A stretch of DNA of 64,000 bases from contig NZ_JAEKJT010000001.1 of assembly GCF_017303055.1 (NCBI RefSeq), positions 434,001 through 498,000 on the forward strand, read 5' to 3'. The position numbers and the translations under genes are program-made. Source of the stretch: Halomonas litopenaei. Lineage in GTDB: Bacteria; Pseudomonadota; Gammaproteobacteria; Pseudomonadales; Halomonadaceae. This document shows, piece by piece, positions 49,801 through 54,242 of the stretch (its first letter is position 1; each line of letters starts with the position of its first letter). The notes beneath the pieces are model-generated. The model saw only the letters and a list, made by a program, of their open reading frames with translations, was not told where the DNA came from and made no database searches.

Positions 49801-50870
49801 ATTTCCGCTATTTTGTCGAGAAGTCTGACGGGCAGGGCGGTTGGACCACAGTGGCTTCAGGTCGACCCGGAGAAAGTCAGTCCTGGAGAACTTTTGAGAC
49901 GGAACCGCTTGATAGTGGCGTCTATCGCATCGTGCTGGACGTGATCAACGGCTCCGGTGGGTACGATAGCATCACGGTGGATGACATCACCATCAGGGAT
50001 TATGAGTACCCGACAGCTCCGGTGGGCGAGGCCTCCATCGTCAACACCGCTGAAGAACTGGAAGCGGTACTCAACGGCGGGTCGTCCTTCGACAAGCTGG
50101 CGGCCCTTGGTGATGACACGCTCGATGGCACGGACCGTGCCGACATCATCTTTGGTGACACCGTCAACACCGACCACCTGGAGTGGACCGATGGTAGCGG
50201 CAAGGTGTTTGCTGCCGGTGAACATGATGGTCTGGGCTTCTCGGGTCTGTTCGAGTTCCTGAAATGGTCCGAAAACGGCGGTAGCGATCCTGATCAGGAT
50301 CAGATCATGGATTACATTCGCAGCAACTATGAGGCGTTGCTCGATAGCGGCCGCAAGGATGGTGGCGCCGACACCCTGAAAGGCGGTGACGGTGACGACG
50401 TGCTGATCGGCGGGGGCGGCAATGACACCCTGCACGGTGAGGATGGCGATGACCTGCTGCTGGGTGGTGCGGGTGACGACCTGCTGCTGGGTGGACTCGG
50501 TGCCGACACCTTCGCCTGGGTCCTGGGTGACCAGGGCGAGGCAGGCGCCGCCGCCGATGACGTGATCGCGGACTTCCATGTCGCGGCGGCGGGCACGGCG
50601 CCTGGCACCGATCCGGAGGCCGATGTGCTGGATCTGAGCGATCTGTTGCAAGGCTTCGATGCAAGTGATGATCAGCAGTCGCTGAACGACTTCATCCACG
50701 CTGAGCAGGACGGTGATGACGTGGTGCTGTACATCAAGAGCGATGGTGGGCTGGCTGGCGATAATGCCAATGCCGATCAGTTGATTACCCTGGAAGGGGC
50801 GAGCATGTCAGGGCAGTCGGGCGAGGACTTCTTGACCCAGCTGCTGAACCAGGGACAGCTGGACGTCTGA
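31881..50870 (+). CDS. lapA: Giant LapA-type RTX adhesin, type 1 secreted, with retention module
   Basis: A single uninterrupted frame of 6,329 residues (roughly 630 kDa by estimate) with no cysteine that I can find. Residues 1-110 form a LapA retention module (MIIATVVQLVGQAWARD...) followed by PAAG at 109-112, a LapG-type cleavage site. Residues about 195-320 are a T1SS-143-like repeat. Then come four long repeat families: A (about 325-1235, cadherin/tandem-95 type), B (about 1237-1740, VCBS type), C (about 1747-3100) and D (about 3101-4647, VCBS type). Divergent Ig-like domains fill 4648-5680. A VWA domain starts near 5689 with the MIDAS DSSGS at D5696, TNYEAAF and FLTDG; it is followed by a beta-rich insert (about 5878-6053). 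RTX nonapeptides occupy about 6161-6214 (GGDGDDVL, GGGGNDTL, GEDGDDLL) and the end (FLTQLLNQGQLDV) is a type 1 secretion signal. It should bind calcium and anchor cells in biofilm, held in the outer membrane until LapG cuts it. Confidence 0.93.
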   Translation: MIIATVVQLVGQAWARDAEGNLRALAEGDQLREGEVVITGNGARVRLEQVDGAPLVEMESNAQILLTQDIAEGSSEGEQAPVLEDPDVARVLALLEESDGDLLDILEAPAAGAAGGAGVEGGHDFVRLLRIVEEVTPLSFEYGYQRVDDELPQQEGGGSDDVDEPVTLTGLDGPQGGTGGAVGTGGAAVGFASAEQTVSESGLATGSSPATGSIVSGSFGVSAPDGLTSITVGSSGPISLDRLNGLAGNPLVINTPHGTLTLTGYTGGATGGTVSYTFELTTPVDNDSADGATGDGLVESIVITATDTDGSTTSGFLDIAILDDAPQAFDDTAETQEDTPITYNVLANDVEGADGATLTTATLRDPSQGSVSINAAGDVTFTPAPGFEGEALIDYTITDADGDTSDAVFSVTVAEDSTPTISVPDDSPSTEGGQFTVSEAGLAGGSAAGDGSQTTSGTLPITTGGDSLASLVINGVNVTAGGTVVGDFGTLTVSVSDAGDYSWSYTLDDSTQDHTSQGTGSDDLADQFAITATDSDGDEASTDLTIQVQDDVPVAVNDSANTAEDTPITYNVLANDTQGVDGATLTAATLRDPSQGSVSINAAGDVTFTPAPGFEGEALIDYTITDADGDTSDAVFSVTVAEDSTPTISVPDDSPSTEGGQFTVSEAGLAGGSAAGDGSQTTSGTLPITTGGDSLASLVINGVNVTAGGTVVGDFGTLTVSVSDAGDYSWSYTLDGSTQDHTSQGTGSDDLADQFAITATDSDGDEASTDLTIQVQDDVPVAVNDTANTAEDTPITYNVLDNDTQGVDGATLTSATLRDPSQGSVSINAAGDVTFTPAPGFEGEALIDYTITDADGDTSDAVFSVTVAEDSTPTISVPDDSPNTEGGQFTVSEAGLPGGSAAGDGSQTTSGTLPITTGGDSLASLVINGVNVTAGGTVVGDFGTLTVSVSDAGDYSWSYTLDGSTQDHTSQGTGSDDLADQFAITATDSDGDDASTDLTIQVQDDVPVAVNDSANTAEDTPITYNVLDNDTQGVDGANVSAATLRNPSQGSVSFNSDTGEVTFTPAPGFEGEALIDYTITDADGDTSDAVFSVTVAEDSTPTISVPDDSPSTEGGQFTVSEAGLPGGSAAGDGSQTTSGTLPITTGGDSLASLVINGVNVTAGGTVVGDFGTLTVSVSDAGDYSWSYTLDGSTQDHTSQGTGSDDLADQFAITATDSDGDDASTDLTIQVQDDVPVAVNDSASVAEDTAQAISGNVLANDTTGADSSTAQPATVALDSPSATGEFGTLTLNSDGSWSYTLNNSDARVQALSGDETLTETFAYTLTDADGDTSPATLTITVTATDDGVSLSGLKAEGGDVQVSEANLADGSAADSTSLTRGGSFTFTSVDGVASVQVGDQSLTLNQLQGLSTTNPVVVDTAYGSLSLTGFDGDAAGGTVSYSYTLDTRVDNDSQDGATDSGFTETVGLVVTDDNGSASSGSLRIAIADDAPSASDDSASVAEDTAQAISGNVLANDTTGADSSTAQPATVALDSPSATGEFGTLTLNSDGSWSYTLNNSDARVQALSGDETLTETFAYTLTDADGDTSPATLTITVTATDDGVSLSGLAADGGDVQVSEANLADGSAADSTALTRGGSFTFTSVDGVASVQVGDQSLTLNQLQGLSTTNPVVIDTAYGSLSLTGFDGDAAGGTVSYSYTLDTRVDNDSQDGATGSGFTETVGLVVTDDNGTRGQASISIAITDDGPSLQIGDSTEPGTATVVEGQSVNGSWTTDAGADGATVTVTVGGDSLVLGSAADATVSFDLTEGTLTVGRDGSWTFEANNNLDQAENPSVNFTIETVDSDGDTASDSHTVTITDGTGPTVTVTDSDPATTNAAVSLDDADTEGDASSTDVASLTFTAGSDAIASIGFGSTDNIDVDGLNGTLTWTLNSAGQLEGRTEAGGEPAITLTLNNNGSVTAGQSAVVTVTATLADSLVHADGVDALTISGITVVGTDTDGSSTEASVSVSVADDQPTLQIGDSTEPGTATVVEGQSVNGSWTTDAGADGATVTVSVGSETLTLGDADNDVVTFNTAEGVLTVGRDGSWTFEANNNLDQAENPSINFTIETVDSDGDTASDSHTVTITDGTGPTVTVTDSDPASTNAAVSLDDAETEGDASSTDVASLTFTAGSDAIASIGFGSTDNIDVDGLNGTLTWTLNSAGQLEGRTEAGGEPAITLTLNNNGSVTAGQSAVVTVTATLADSLAHADGVDALTISGITVVGTDTDGTSTSANVGVTVADDQPTLQIGDSTEPGTATVVEGQSVNGSWTTDAGADGATVTVSVGGDSQVLGSAADATVSFDLTEGTLTVGRDGSWTFEANNNLDQAESPSVNFTISTVDTDGDTASDSHTVTITDGTGPTVTVTDSDPATTNAAVSLDDADTEGDASSTDVASLTFTAGSDAIASIGFGSTDNIDVDGLNGTLTWTLNSAGQLEGRTEAGGEPAITLTLNNNGSVTAGQSAVVTVTATLADSLAHADGVDALTISGITVVGTDTDGTSTSANVGVTVADDQPTLQIGDSTEPGTATVVEGQSVNGSWTTDAGADGATVTVSVGSETLTLGDADNDVVTFNTAEGVLTVGRDGSWTFEANNNLDQAESPSVNFTIETVDSDGDTASDSHTVTITDGTGPTVTVTDSDPASTNAAVSLDDAETEGDASSTDVASLTFTAGSDAIASIGFGDTGAISVDGLDGTLTWTLDSAGQLEGRSEAGGEPAITLTLNNNGSVAAGQSAVVTVTATLADSLAHADGVDALTISGITVVGTDTDGSSTEASVSVSVADDQPTLQIGDSTEPGTATVVEGQSVNGSWTTDAGADGATVTVSVGSETLTLGDGDADVVIFTTAEGVLTVGRDGSWTFEANNNLDQAESPSINFTIETVDSDGDTASDSHTVNVTDGTGPTVTVTSGDDDPATESLDLTLDEVGTIGGAEQDSGVLTFTAGSDNLTSFRFANIATDGSVSGITTAGLEPGQTLVWTANANGQLEGRLGGSTAVAVTLSLAAPASVEAGEDGIVRVTAELSEALPHEVADALANSLSISGIGVVATEADGDSATAQVTVNVVDSAPQAVADVNAITEDTASVSGNVIDGAADDAGADTLGADATTVTAVTSDNASGNTATTNADGELVFQGEYGTLTIAPDGSYSYALDNTNPAVQGLDGSESVTEVFTYTLTDADSDASSTTLTLTINGQEDDLPTITVTDSDGNVTGADNSVEEDSGDTVTGTFTVGGSAGVASVTIGGVELVGADFTTPVSIPNTGGQGSLTITGFNAATGEFSYSYTETGGPAEHNATNDNIVDSFAIVVTDNEGDTASDSLDIQILDTAPQAVADVNAITEDTASVSGNVIDGAADDAGADTLGADAATVTAVTSDNASGNTATTNADGELVIQGEYGTLTIAPNGSYSYALDNTNPAVQGLDGSESVTEVFTYTLTDADSDASSTTLTLTINGQEDDLPTITVTDSDGNVTGADNSVEEDSGETVTGTFTVGGSAGIAGVTVAGVDVTGATQANPVVITTGTQGTLTITGFDAATGEFSYSYTETGGPAEHNAANDNIVDSFAIVVTDNEGDTASDSLDIQILDTAPQAVADVNAITEDTASVSGNVIDGASDDAGADTLGADATTVTAVTSDNASGNTATTNADGQLVIQGEYGTLTIAPDGSYSYALDNTNPAVQGLDGSESVTEVFTYTLTDVDSDASSTTLTLTINGQEDDLPTITVTDSDGNVTGADNSVEEDSGETVTGTFTVGGSAGIAGVTVAGVDVTGATQANPVIITTGTQGTLTITGFDATTGEFSYSYTETGGPAEHNAANDNIVDSFAIVVTDNEGDTASDSLDIQILDTAPQAVADVNAITEDTASVSGNVIDGAADAAGADTLGADATTVTAVTSGNASGNTATTNGDGELVIQGEYGTLTIAPNGSYSYALDNTNPAVQGLDGSESVTEVFTYTLTDADSDASSTTLTLTINGQEDDLPTITVTDSDGNVTGADNSVEEDSGETVTGTFTVGGSAGVASVTIGGVELVGADFTTPVSIPNNGGQGSLTITGFDAATGEFSYSYTETGGPAEHNAANDNIVDSFAIVVTDNEGDTASDSLDIQILDTAPQAVADVNAITEDTASVSGNVIDGAADDAGADTLGADSTTVTAVTSDNASGNTATTNGDGELVIQGEYGTLTIAPNGSYSYALDNTNPAVQGLDGSESVTEVFTYTLTDADSDASSTTLTLTINGQEDDLPTITVTDSDGNVTGADNSVEEDSGETVTGTFTVGGSAGIAGVTVAGVDVTGATQANPVVITTGTQGTLSITGFDAATGEFSYSYTETGGPAEHNAANDNIVDSFAIVVTDNEGDTASDSLDIQILDTAPQAVADVNAITEDTASVSGNVVSDGTGADTLGADATTVTAVTSDNASGNTATTNADGELVIQGEYGTLTIAPDGSYSYALDNTNPAVQGLDGSESVTEVFTYTLTDADSDASSTTLTLTINGQEDDLPTITVTDSDGNVTGADNSVEEDSGETVTGTFTVGGSAGIAGVTVAGIDVTGATQANPVVITTGTQGTLTITGFNAATGEFSYSYTETGGPAEHNAANDNIVDSFAIVVTDNEGDTASDSLDIQILDTAPVAADDRVDGVQSSQVVSKDATEGLLSNDDQGADGARVTAVDLSSLQGSLEWNADGSFVYTATESGSYTEVVRYTITDADGDTSEATLTIQVENGVPSTQPSNVQVNEAGLDGGSQAGNGSATVTGQLVATDPQSDTLTFKAETIKGEYGDIVIRADGSFTYTLTKPVTSSDNPVDDAESFTYTVTDSQGNSATGTITVDVIDDVPQAVNDTPAALQSGTSLTTTADNGLLANDVQGADGAEVVSIDTSGLRGELTWNADGSYTYTAEANASYEEVVTYVIRDADGDTSQTNVKFVVTDGSPTANQATATVSEAGLAAGSDAGSGSHSVSGQLSATDAQGDDLSYTEARIEGDHGVLVISSDGSFTYTLSSAVTGSQADNGGNTLTAQETFTYSVTDAHGNTASASISINIVDDVPQAVDDTAATAEDTAVTVDVLANDMGGADGAVLQSAALAPGHESAGRVTVNSSTGELTFTPGPGVEGTVVIRYTIVDADGDTSEATLTVNVAADSRPEGAIDKALLDEDGLPGGIAGGVGDLAGEATVVSGTLGYSFGADGAASQNAFAWSLSGLPNVSSGGEPVSYGLSNDGRTLTGRDASGALVLSVALTDVASGAYEVTLHQPLDHPDSESEDVLAFKIGYSVTDGDGSSADGALQVLINDDSPEAFTAQTATLRDGGGGSIDFADAAGADGVSNVVFAGMDGQVATDTDGHPLYFEGEALTYRMSADGSQLDAVTADGTVGFSVVLDAAGDSYRLEVSDGDVSNGRTERAEVSDLDLSGVVRYHGANYQDLETDNDVLYSTPNGVGIVPLEGGIGVAGGLSTGIELNEAIRISFLDSLAFSDVGEPSWQGHERVAEVRQTIHVDGDNAKAVVTVAAIDYVADGAGGGSPAQGASSDFRLTVDDVRIVDHTGTDVTSQVGITVDGAGRLVLDGMQDGWSFVLSPEGGMEGIEVTGGGTVPFVLGDMDYRLGEASNAFDIELGLSGIDGDGDTASGSLTLEVSAPDQLFVGDNSDNSVTGGGGSDVMIGDGGGKFTVINPAQNYNVSLILDSSGSMSADSGTQGLSRMALAKQALANLVEQLADFDGIINLQVVDFDTGARFTQTLDLGSSESEVDRIVDYINSVDGSRNSGGGTNYEAAFEASKGWLEEQSAANGYDNLTYFLTDGLPTFYVTDSGGTGGNGRDTGFNEVNNALEAFEGLSAISRVEAIGIGSGINEDVLRFFDNTDVTGVSQVIPYSSASFSGSRGLVDFSGSDSPLDTQTGWTKSGDSTGGLAVGGGSLYLVDYRPGSTTGAAVATSQSFTLEAPENGYSTLQFRYQTDDYGNSDYFRYFVEKSDGQGGWTTVASGRPGESQSWRTFETEPLDSGVYRIVLDVINGSGGYDSITVDDITIRDYEYPTAPVGEASIVNTAEELEAVLNGGSSFDKLAALGDDTLDGTDRADIIFGDTVNTDHLEWTDGSGKVFAAGEHDGLGFSGLFEFLKWSENGGSDPDQDQIMDYIRSNYEALLDSGRKDGGADTLKGGDGDDVLIGGGGNDTLHGEDGDDLLLGGAGDDLLLGGLGADTFAWVLGDQGEAGAAADDVIADFHVAAAGTAPGTDPEADVLDLSDLLQGFDASDDQQSLNDFIHAEQDGDDVVLYIKSDGGLAGDNANADQLITLEGASMSGQSGEDFLTQLLNQGQLDV
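32860..35590 (+). repeat. Adhesin repeat family A: four copies, 681-base period
   Basis: Each unit encodes an EDTPITYNVL cadherin-like/tandem-95 half and an EGGQFTVSEAGL half. Unit boundaries at GTGGCGGTGAATGAC fall at 33540, 34221, 34902 and 35586, so the spacings are 681, 681 and 684. The last unit has one extra codon because its middle reads NPSQGSVSFNSDTGE instead of the shared DPSQGSVSINAAGD. Confidence 0.92.
35607..37100 (+). repeat. Adhesin repeat family B: two copies, 765-base period
   Basis: Units starting AGCGTGGCCGAGGACAC at 35607 and 36372 encode a VCBS half (GEFGTLTLNSDGSWSYTL) and a T1SS-143-like half (GGTVSYSYTLDTRVDNDSQ). The second half is related to the single domain near residue 250 before family A. 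Confidence 0.9.
37119..41180 (+). repeat. Adhesin repeat family C: five copies, exact 807-base period
   Basis: CTGCAGAT/CTGCAGATC unit starts fall at 37119, 37926, 38733, 39540 and 40347, four identical spacings of 807 bases (269 residues). Each unit carries LQIGDSTEPGTATVVEG, GRDGSWTFEANNNLDQ and TDGTGPTVTVT. The fifth copy diverges after about 40700. Confidence 0.93.
41181..45821 (+). repeat. Adhesin repeat family D: six copies in an ABBABB order
   Basis: Units begin at 41181, 41958, 42732, 43506, 44283 and 45057 (spacings 777, 774, 774, 777, 774, then 765). Each has QAVADVNAITEDTASVSGNV, a VCBS core (GEYGTLTIAPDGSYSYALDN) and a variable segment. Copies 1 and 4 carry VASVTIGGVELVGADF; copies 2, 3, 5 and 6 carry IAGVTVAGVDVTGATQ (IDVTG in copy 6). 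Confidence 0.93.
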
Positions 50871-50931
50871 TCACGCCAGTGGGCGGGAGACGACGGGGTA
50901 GTCAACAGTCGTCAGTAGTTGCAGGTCGAGG

Positions 50932-50951
50932 GGGCCCCATCCGTGGGGCCC
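50932..50951 (+). terminator. Stem-loop downstream of the adhesin gene
   Basis: GGGCCCCA-TCCG-TGGGGCCC lies 61 bases after the adhesin stop. There is no T-run, so it may end transcription inefficiently or mark the mRNA 3' end. Confidence 0.5.
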
Positions 50952-51052
50952 TAACGAGAATCGAGCAGCGCCCCTGCAGAGTGAGGTCAGGTGCTGGGGC
51001 ACAAGAGAAAGTTGATATATGCTCGATCAACGAAGAACAGGGAGAAAGCGGC

Positions 51053-51385
51053 ATGTACGTCCAGCGTGACGGGGAAGGTAAGCTTGTCTGCGTGAGCCGA
51101 GAGCCAACGGCTATCTGCGACGAGTTCATGGCACCAGATGACCAGGAGTTGCTGGCATTCCTGTCTGACGGCAGCCCGCGCCATGAGCAGTCGCAGTTTC
51201 ACGCGTCTGATCTGGCGTTTGTGCGGGTACTTGAGGATGTGTTGGACCTGCTGATGGACAAGGGAGTGATCAGTTTTACCGATCTCCCTGAGGCGGCGCG
51301 TCGCAAGATCATGGATCGCCAGTCACTGCGTCGTCGCTACAACGACGTGGACCTGGTGGGCGGCGATGACGACCCTCTGATTTAA
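51053..51385 (+). CDS. Small conserved protein (often annotated 'tryptophan synthase beta-like')
   Basis: A 110-residue protein starting MYVQRDGEGKLVCVSREP and ending in an acidic DLVGGDDDPLI. It resembles a small family found in Pseudomonas and relatives, usually labelled tryptophan-synthase-beta-like although it lacks any PLP enzyme domain; the central part VRVLEDVLDLLMDKGVISFTDLPEAARRKIMDR is the recognisable block. The ATG at 51053 has AGGGAGA about 9 bases upstream; the open frame extends to 50879 through the adhesin's 3' hairpin and is not coding there. It sits between the adhesin and the convergent lapD gene. Function is unknown. Confidence 0.8.
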   Translation: MYVQRDGEGKLVCVSREPTAICDEFMAPDDQELLAFLSDGSPRHEQSQFHASDLAFVRVLEDVLDLLMDKGVISFTDLPEAARRKIMDRQSLRRRYNDVDLVGGDDDPLI

Positions 51386-51396
51386 CAGCGCGGTAC

Positions 51397-51436
51397 GCAA
51401 CAACAAGGCCACCTTTTCAGGTGGCCTTGTTGTTGC
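51397..51436. terminator. Long stem-loop between convergent genes
   Basis: A 17-bp perfect stem (51397-51413 with 51420-51436) around a 6-base T-rich loop separates the small plus-strand gene from lapD. The right arm itself is T-rich. It likely terminates the small gene. Confidence 0.75.
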
Positions 51437-51535
51437 TGCCTAGTGGTTTGGTGCGCTCTGGTGGCTTTGTGCGGTCCGTTTGTCAGAGCTAGGCCTGCGT
51501 GTAGGCAGGCCTTTGATGGCGCTGCGACGAGCCGT

Positions 51536-53464
51536 CTAGCGCCCTGACGCCGCATCCGCACGGGCCGAGACGGCGGGACCGGTCACGCCGTCGAGGCCTA
51601 GCTCGAACAGGGTCTCGATGTCCTCGTCTTCATCGATACCTTCAGCAATCGCCTTGATCGCCAGCGAATGACACAGCGTTGCCATGCCCCTGAGGATGGT
51701 CTGCTGCTCTGGACGGTGGGAGACACCTCGACACAGGGTGGCATCGATCTTGATGTAGGACAGGCCAAGATCGCGCAGGTCACCGAGCTGGCGGAAGGCG
51801 GCACCGACGTGTTCCATGCCCAGGTGGCAGCCGAAGGGCGCCAGCGACTGGCACAGGTAGCGGAAGCTCTCCAGGTCGGCCCTGGCAATGGATTCTGGCA
51901 CCTCGATCCACAGGAAGGGAGCCGAGTCTGGGCGTGCACTCAGTCGTTGCTGCAGGGCAATGACCACGTTGGGTTGGGTGATGGCGGCGTGGGACAGGTT
52001 GATGCCGAGCGGCTGACGGTGGTGATGAATGGTCTCAAGCGCAGTATCGATGACCCGGATATCCAGGCTGTCATGCAGACGCAGACGTGCGATCCAGGGC
52101 ATGAAGGTGCCCGCCTGGCGCCACTCGCCCTTGATATTGAGGCGCGCCGGCGCTTCGTGGTGAAGCAGGCTGCCCTGGCGATCCAGTACCGGGTACTGGC
52201 CCAGCAGGACGCCGTGCTCCATGGCCTCGACCAGGGCGGAACGCCATTCGGCGCGGCTATGGTAGAGAGCGGCCTGTTCTGCGTGGCGGCAGGTTTCAAT
52301 GGCCTGGCCGGGGCGTGTTTCGGCCATGGACAAGGCGCCGTCCAATGCCGACATCAGCGTGGTGCGGCTTTGACCATGATGATAGGTGCCGAGAGCAGCG
52401 GGCAGACGCAGCACCGGTGAATTCTGTTCGGCCAGAGCGGAGAGGTTGTCGCTCAGGCGCTCGCGTGCCCAGGCTTCATCGACGTTGCCGCACAGCAGTA
52501 GGGCAAAATCGCTGCCATTGAGGCGGCCCACATAACCTTCACCATGGGCATCGGCGATGGCCGTCAGGCGCTGGCACAGGTCGCTGAGCACGGCGTTGGT
52601 GTGCAGGTGGCCGCGGCGCTCGTTGAGCGCGGCCAGGTCGGTGGCACGAATCAGTGCAATGATGCCGTAGCTGGACTCGCCGTCCTGCTCCAGGCTGTAG
52701 CTGAGCCGGTCGATAAAGGCGTCGCGGGTCAGGGCGCCGGTGATGGCATCGTGCAGCAGTTGCCGCCGCAGTCGATCGATCTGTTCACTTTCACGCTCCA
52801 GCATCTCACGCACGCTTTCCGACAGCCGGTTCATCGCTTCCGACACCTCGCGCAGTTCCAGCGTGCGCGGTAGCGGAGCAATAGTGAAGCGGCGCTCGCC
52901 AATGTCGTGAGCCTGACGCGTGACGGTCTTGAGCGGTCGGCTGATGTGACGCACCAGCATATAGGCGATCAGTAGACTCAGTGCACCGGCGGCGACGAAC
53001 CAGCCGGCCATGCGCAGCGTGCTTTGCCACAGCGATTGATAGGCGAAGGCGTGGGTGCTGTCCACCTCCAGGGTGCCGAGCAGGGTCCAGCCGTCCTGAA
53101 CCGCGGCGGTGCCGCTGGGCACATCGAAGGAGATCAGCTGGCGGAACCAGCCGGGAACGCTATGGTCTTCCGCCACTTCCGAGACGCGCTGAATGATCGG
53201 CCGTCCTTCGCCGTCGACCAGCTGCAGCTTGCGGTAGTAACCGGTATCGAACTGCGCCGAGATCATCAGTTCAATGCCCACAAGATCCTGATTGGGAGCA
53301 TTGCTCATGGCCTGTGCCAGCACATTGGCATTGTCGGTATTCTTGATCTCGAGCTCTTGTTCGATATAGGCACGACTGCCGGTCACCGCCACCAGCAGGC
53401 TGCCGCCCAGAGCGATCAGCAGGATGACGATGATGGCGAGCCAGAGTTGTTTGATCAACGACAT
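51536..53464 (-). CDS. lapD: LapD-type cyclic-di-GMP receptor (degenerate HAMP-GGDEF-EAL)
   Basis: A 642-residue inner-membrane protein: span 1 at about 8-30, a periplasmic LapD_MoxY_N output domain at 31-150, span 2 at about 151-172, HAMP to about 224, GGDEF to about 395 and EAL to the end. The GGDEF signature is NGSDF and the EAL domain has EAPARL in place of EALLR and EHVGAAF in place of DDFGTGF, so both are almost certainly inactive, as in known LapD. W126 in the periplasmic domain sits where the LapG-contacting tryptophan is known in Pseudomonas LapD (W125). When cyclic-di-GMP binds the EAL domain, LapD should sequester LapG and protect the adhesin. It is 45 bases downstream of lapG. Confidence 0.93.
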   Translation of the reverse strand: MSLIKQLWLAIIVILLIALGGSLLVAVTGSRAYIEQELEIKNTDNANVLAQAMSNAPNQDLVGIELMISAQFDTGYYRKLQLVDGEGRPIIQRVSEVAEDHSVPGWFRQLISFDVPSGTAAVQDGWTLLGTLEVDSTHAFAYQSLWQSTLRMAGWFVAAGALSLLIAYMLVRHISRPLKTVTRQAHDIGERRFTIAPLPRTLELREVSEAMNRLSESVREMLERESEQIDRLRRQLLHDAITGALTRDAFIDRLSYSLEQDGESSYGIIALIRATDLAALNERRGHLHTNAVLSDLCQRLTAIADAHGEGYVGRLNGSDFALLLCGNVDEAWARERLSDNLSALAEQNSPVLRLPAALGTYHHGQSRTTLMSALDGALSMAETRPGQAIETCRHAEQAALYHSRAEWRSALVEAMEHGVLLGQYPVLDRQGSLLHHEAPARLNIKGEWRQAGTFMPWIARLRLHDSLDIRVIDTALETIHHHRQPLGINLSHAAITQPNVVIALQQRLSARPDSAPFLWIEVPESIARADLESFRYLCQSLAPFGCHLGMEHVGAAFRQLGDLRDLGLSYIKIDATLCRGVSHRPEQQTILRGMATLCHSLAIKAIAEGIDEDEDIETLFELGLDGVTGPAVSARADAASGR

Positions 53465-53509
53465 GGCGGCGTCTCTAGATAAGCGTGAAGCGGAAGATAG
53501 GGCATGGGG

Positions 53510-54223
53510 TTATTGAATCCCTTGTCGGCGCATGCGATCAATCGCATTACGCCAGCGCGAAAGTCGGGCCAGGGGGTCGGCGCGCGACTGCGTGGAGCCT
53601 CCTGCCCACAGGCCACTACTATTGAAGCTGAATAGCGGGTCCAGGTCGGTTCGCAGGCTCGCGCGAGAAACGCTGGCGGCGATGTTGTCGAGGATAAGCG
53701 GCTCGGCGCTTGGTGTCTCGTAGTACCCCAGGACCATATGGGCCTGGGTAATCTGGCTACGTCCTAGCCTGGCACGTACGTAGATCATGCGCAGTTTGCT
53801 GACCGGGATGCCCAGCTCCTTGAGCGTGACGTACTTGGCAATGGAATAGTCTTCGCAGTCGCCGGCACCGCGTCCAAGAGACTCGAGCGGGGTGGCCCAG
53901 TAGTCACTCTGGCGCCAGATGGTGCGGTCCTCGAGCCAGCGAACCTTGCGATTGAAGAAGTCGTTGACCTCGCGCAGCTGAGTCGCGATATCGGCAGCCC
54001 TGAGTCGGTTGATCAGGCTTAGCCACTCCTCCAGCACCTGCACCCCTTGAGCGCCAAATTCTGCGCTCATGGCCGAGCGCATTCTGGCGTGGTCCAGAGC
54101 GGCACCTGCTGGCTCAGCTGTCGACAGCAGTCCACCGCCAAGCAGGCTCGCAGTGCCCAGTCCCAGCCAGCGCAGCACGCTGCGGCGGGATACAGAGGCG
54201 TCGGTCGACGCGGGTGAGGTCAT
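53510..54223 (-). CDS. lapG: LapG-type periplasmic cysteine protease (bacterial transglutaminase-like)
   Basis: A 237-residue protease. The catalytic triad is visible as C123 (GDCEDYSIAKY), H162 (QAHMVLGYY) and D179 (LILDN); D122 and E124 beside the cysteine match the calcium-binding residues known for LapG. The N-terminus (SRRSVLRWLGLGTASLLGG) has twin arginines before a hydrophobic core, suggesting Tat or Sec export. LapG cuts LapA-type adhesins at a di-alanine site, releasing them; the site PAAG is present in the adhesin encoded nearby. It is 19 bases after the CDF gene and directly upstream of lapD, forming one operon. Confidence 0.93.
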   Translation of the reverse strand: MTSPASTDASVSRRSVLRWLGLGTASLLGGGLLSTAEPAGAALDHARMRSAMSAEFGAQGVQVLEEWLSLINRLRAADIATQLREVNDFFNRKVRWLEDRTIWRQSDYWATPLESLGRGAGDCEDYSIAKYVTLKELGIPVSKLRMIYVRARLGRSQITQAHMVLGYYETPSAEPLILDNIAASVSRASLRTDLDPLFSFNSSGLWAGGSTQSRADPLARLSRWRNAIDRMRRQGIQ

Positions 54224-54242
54224 GACAGGGTCCGGGTCGTGG

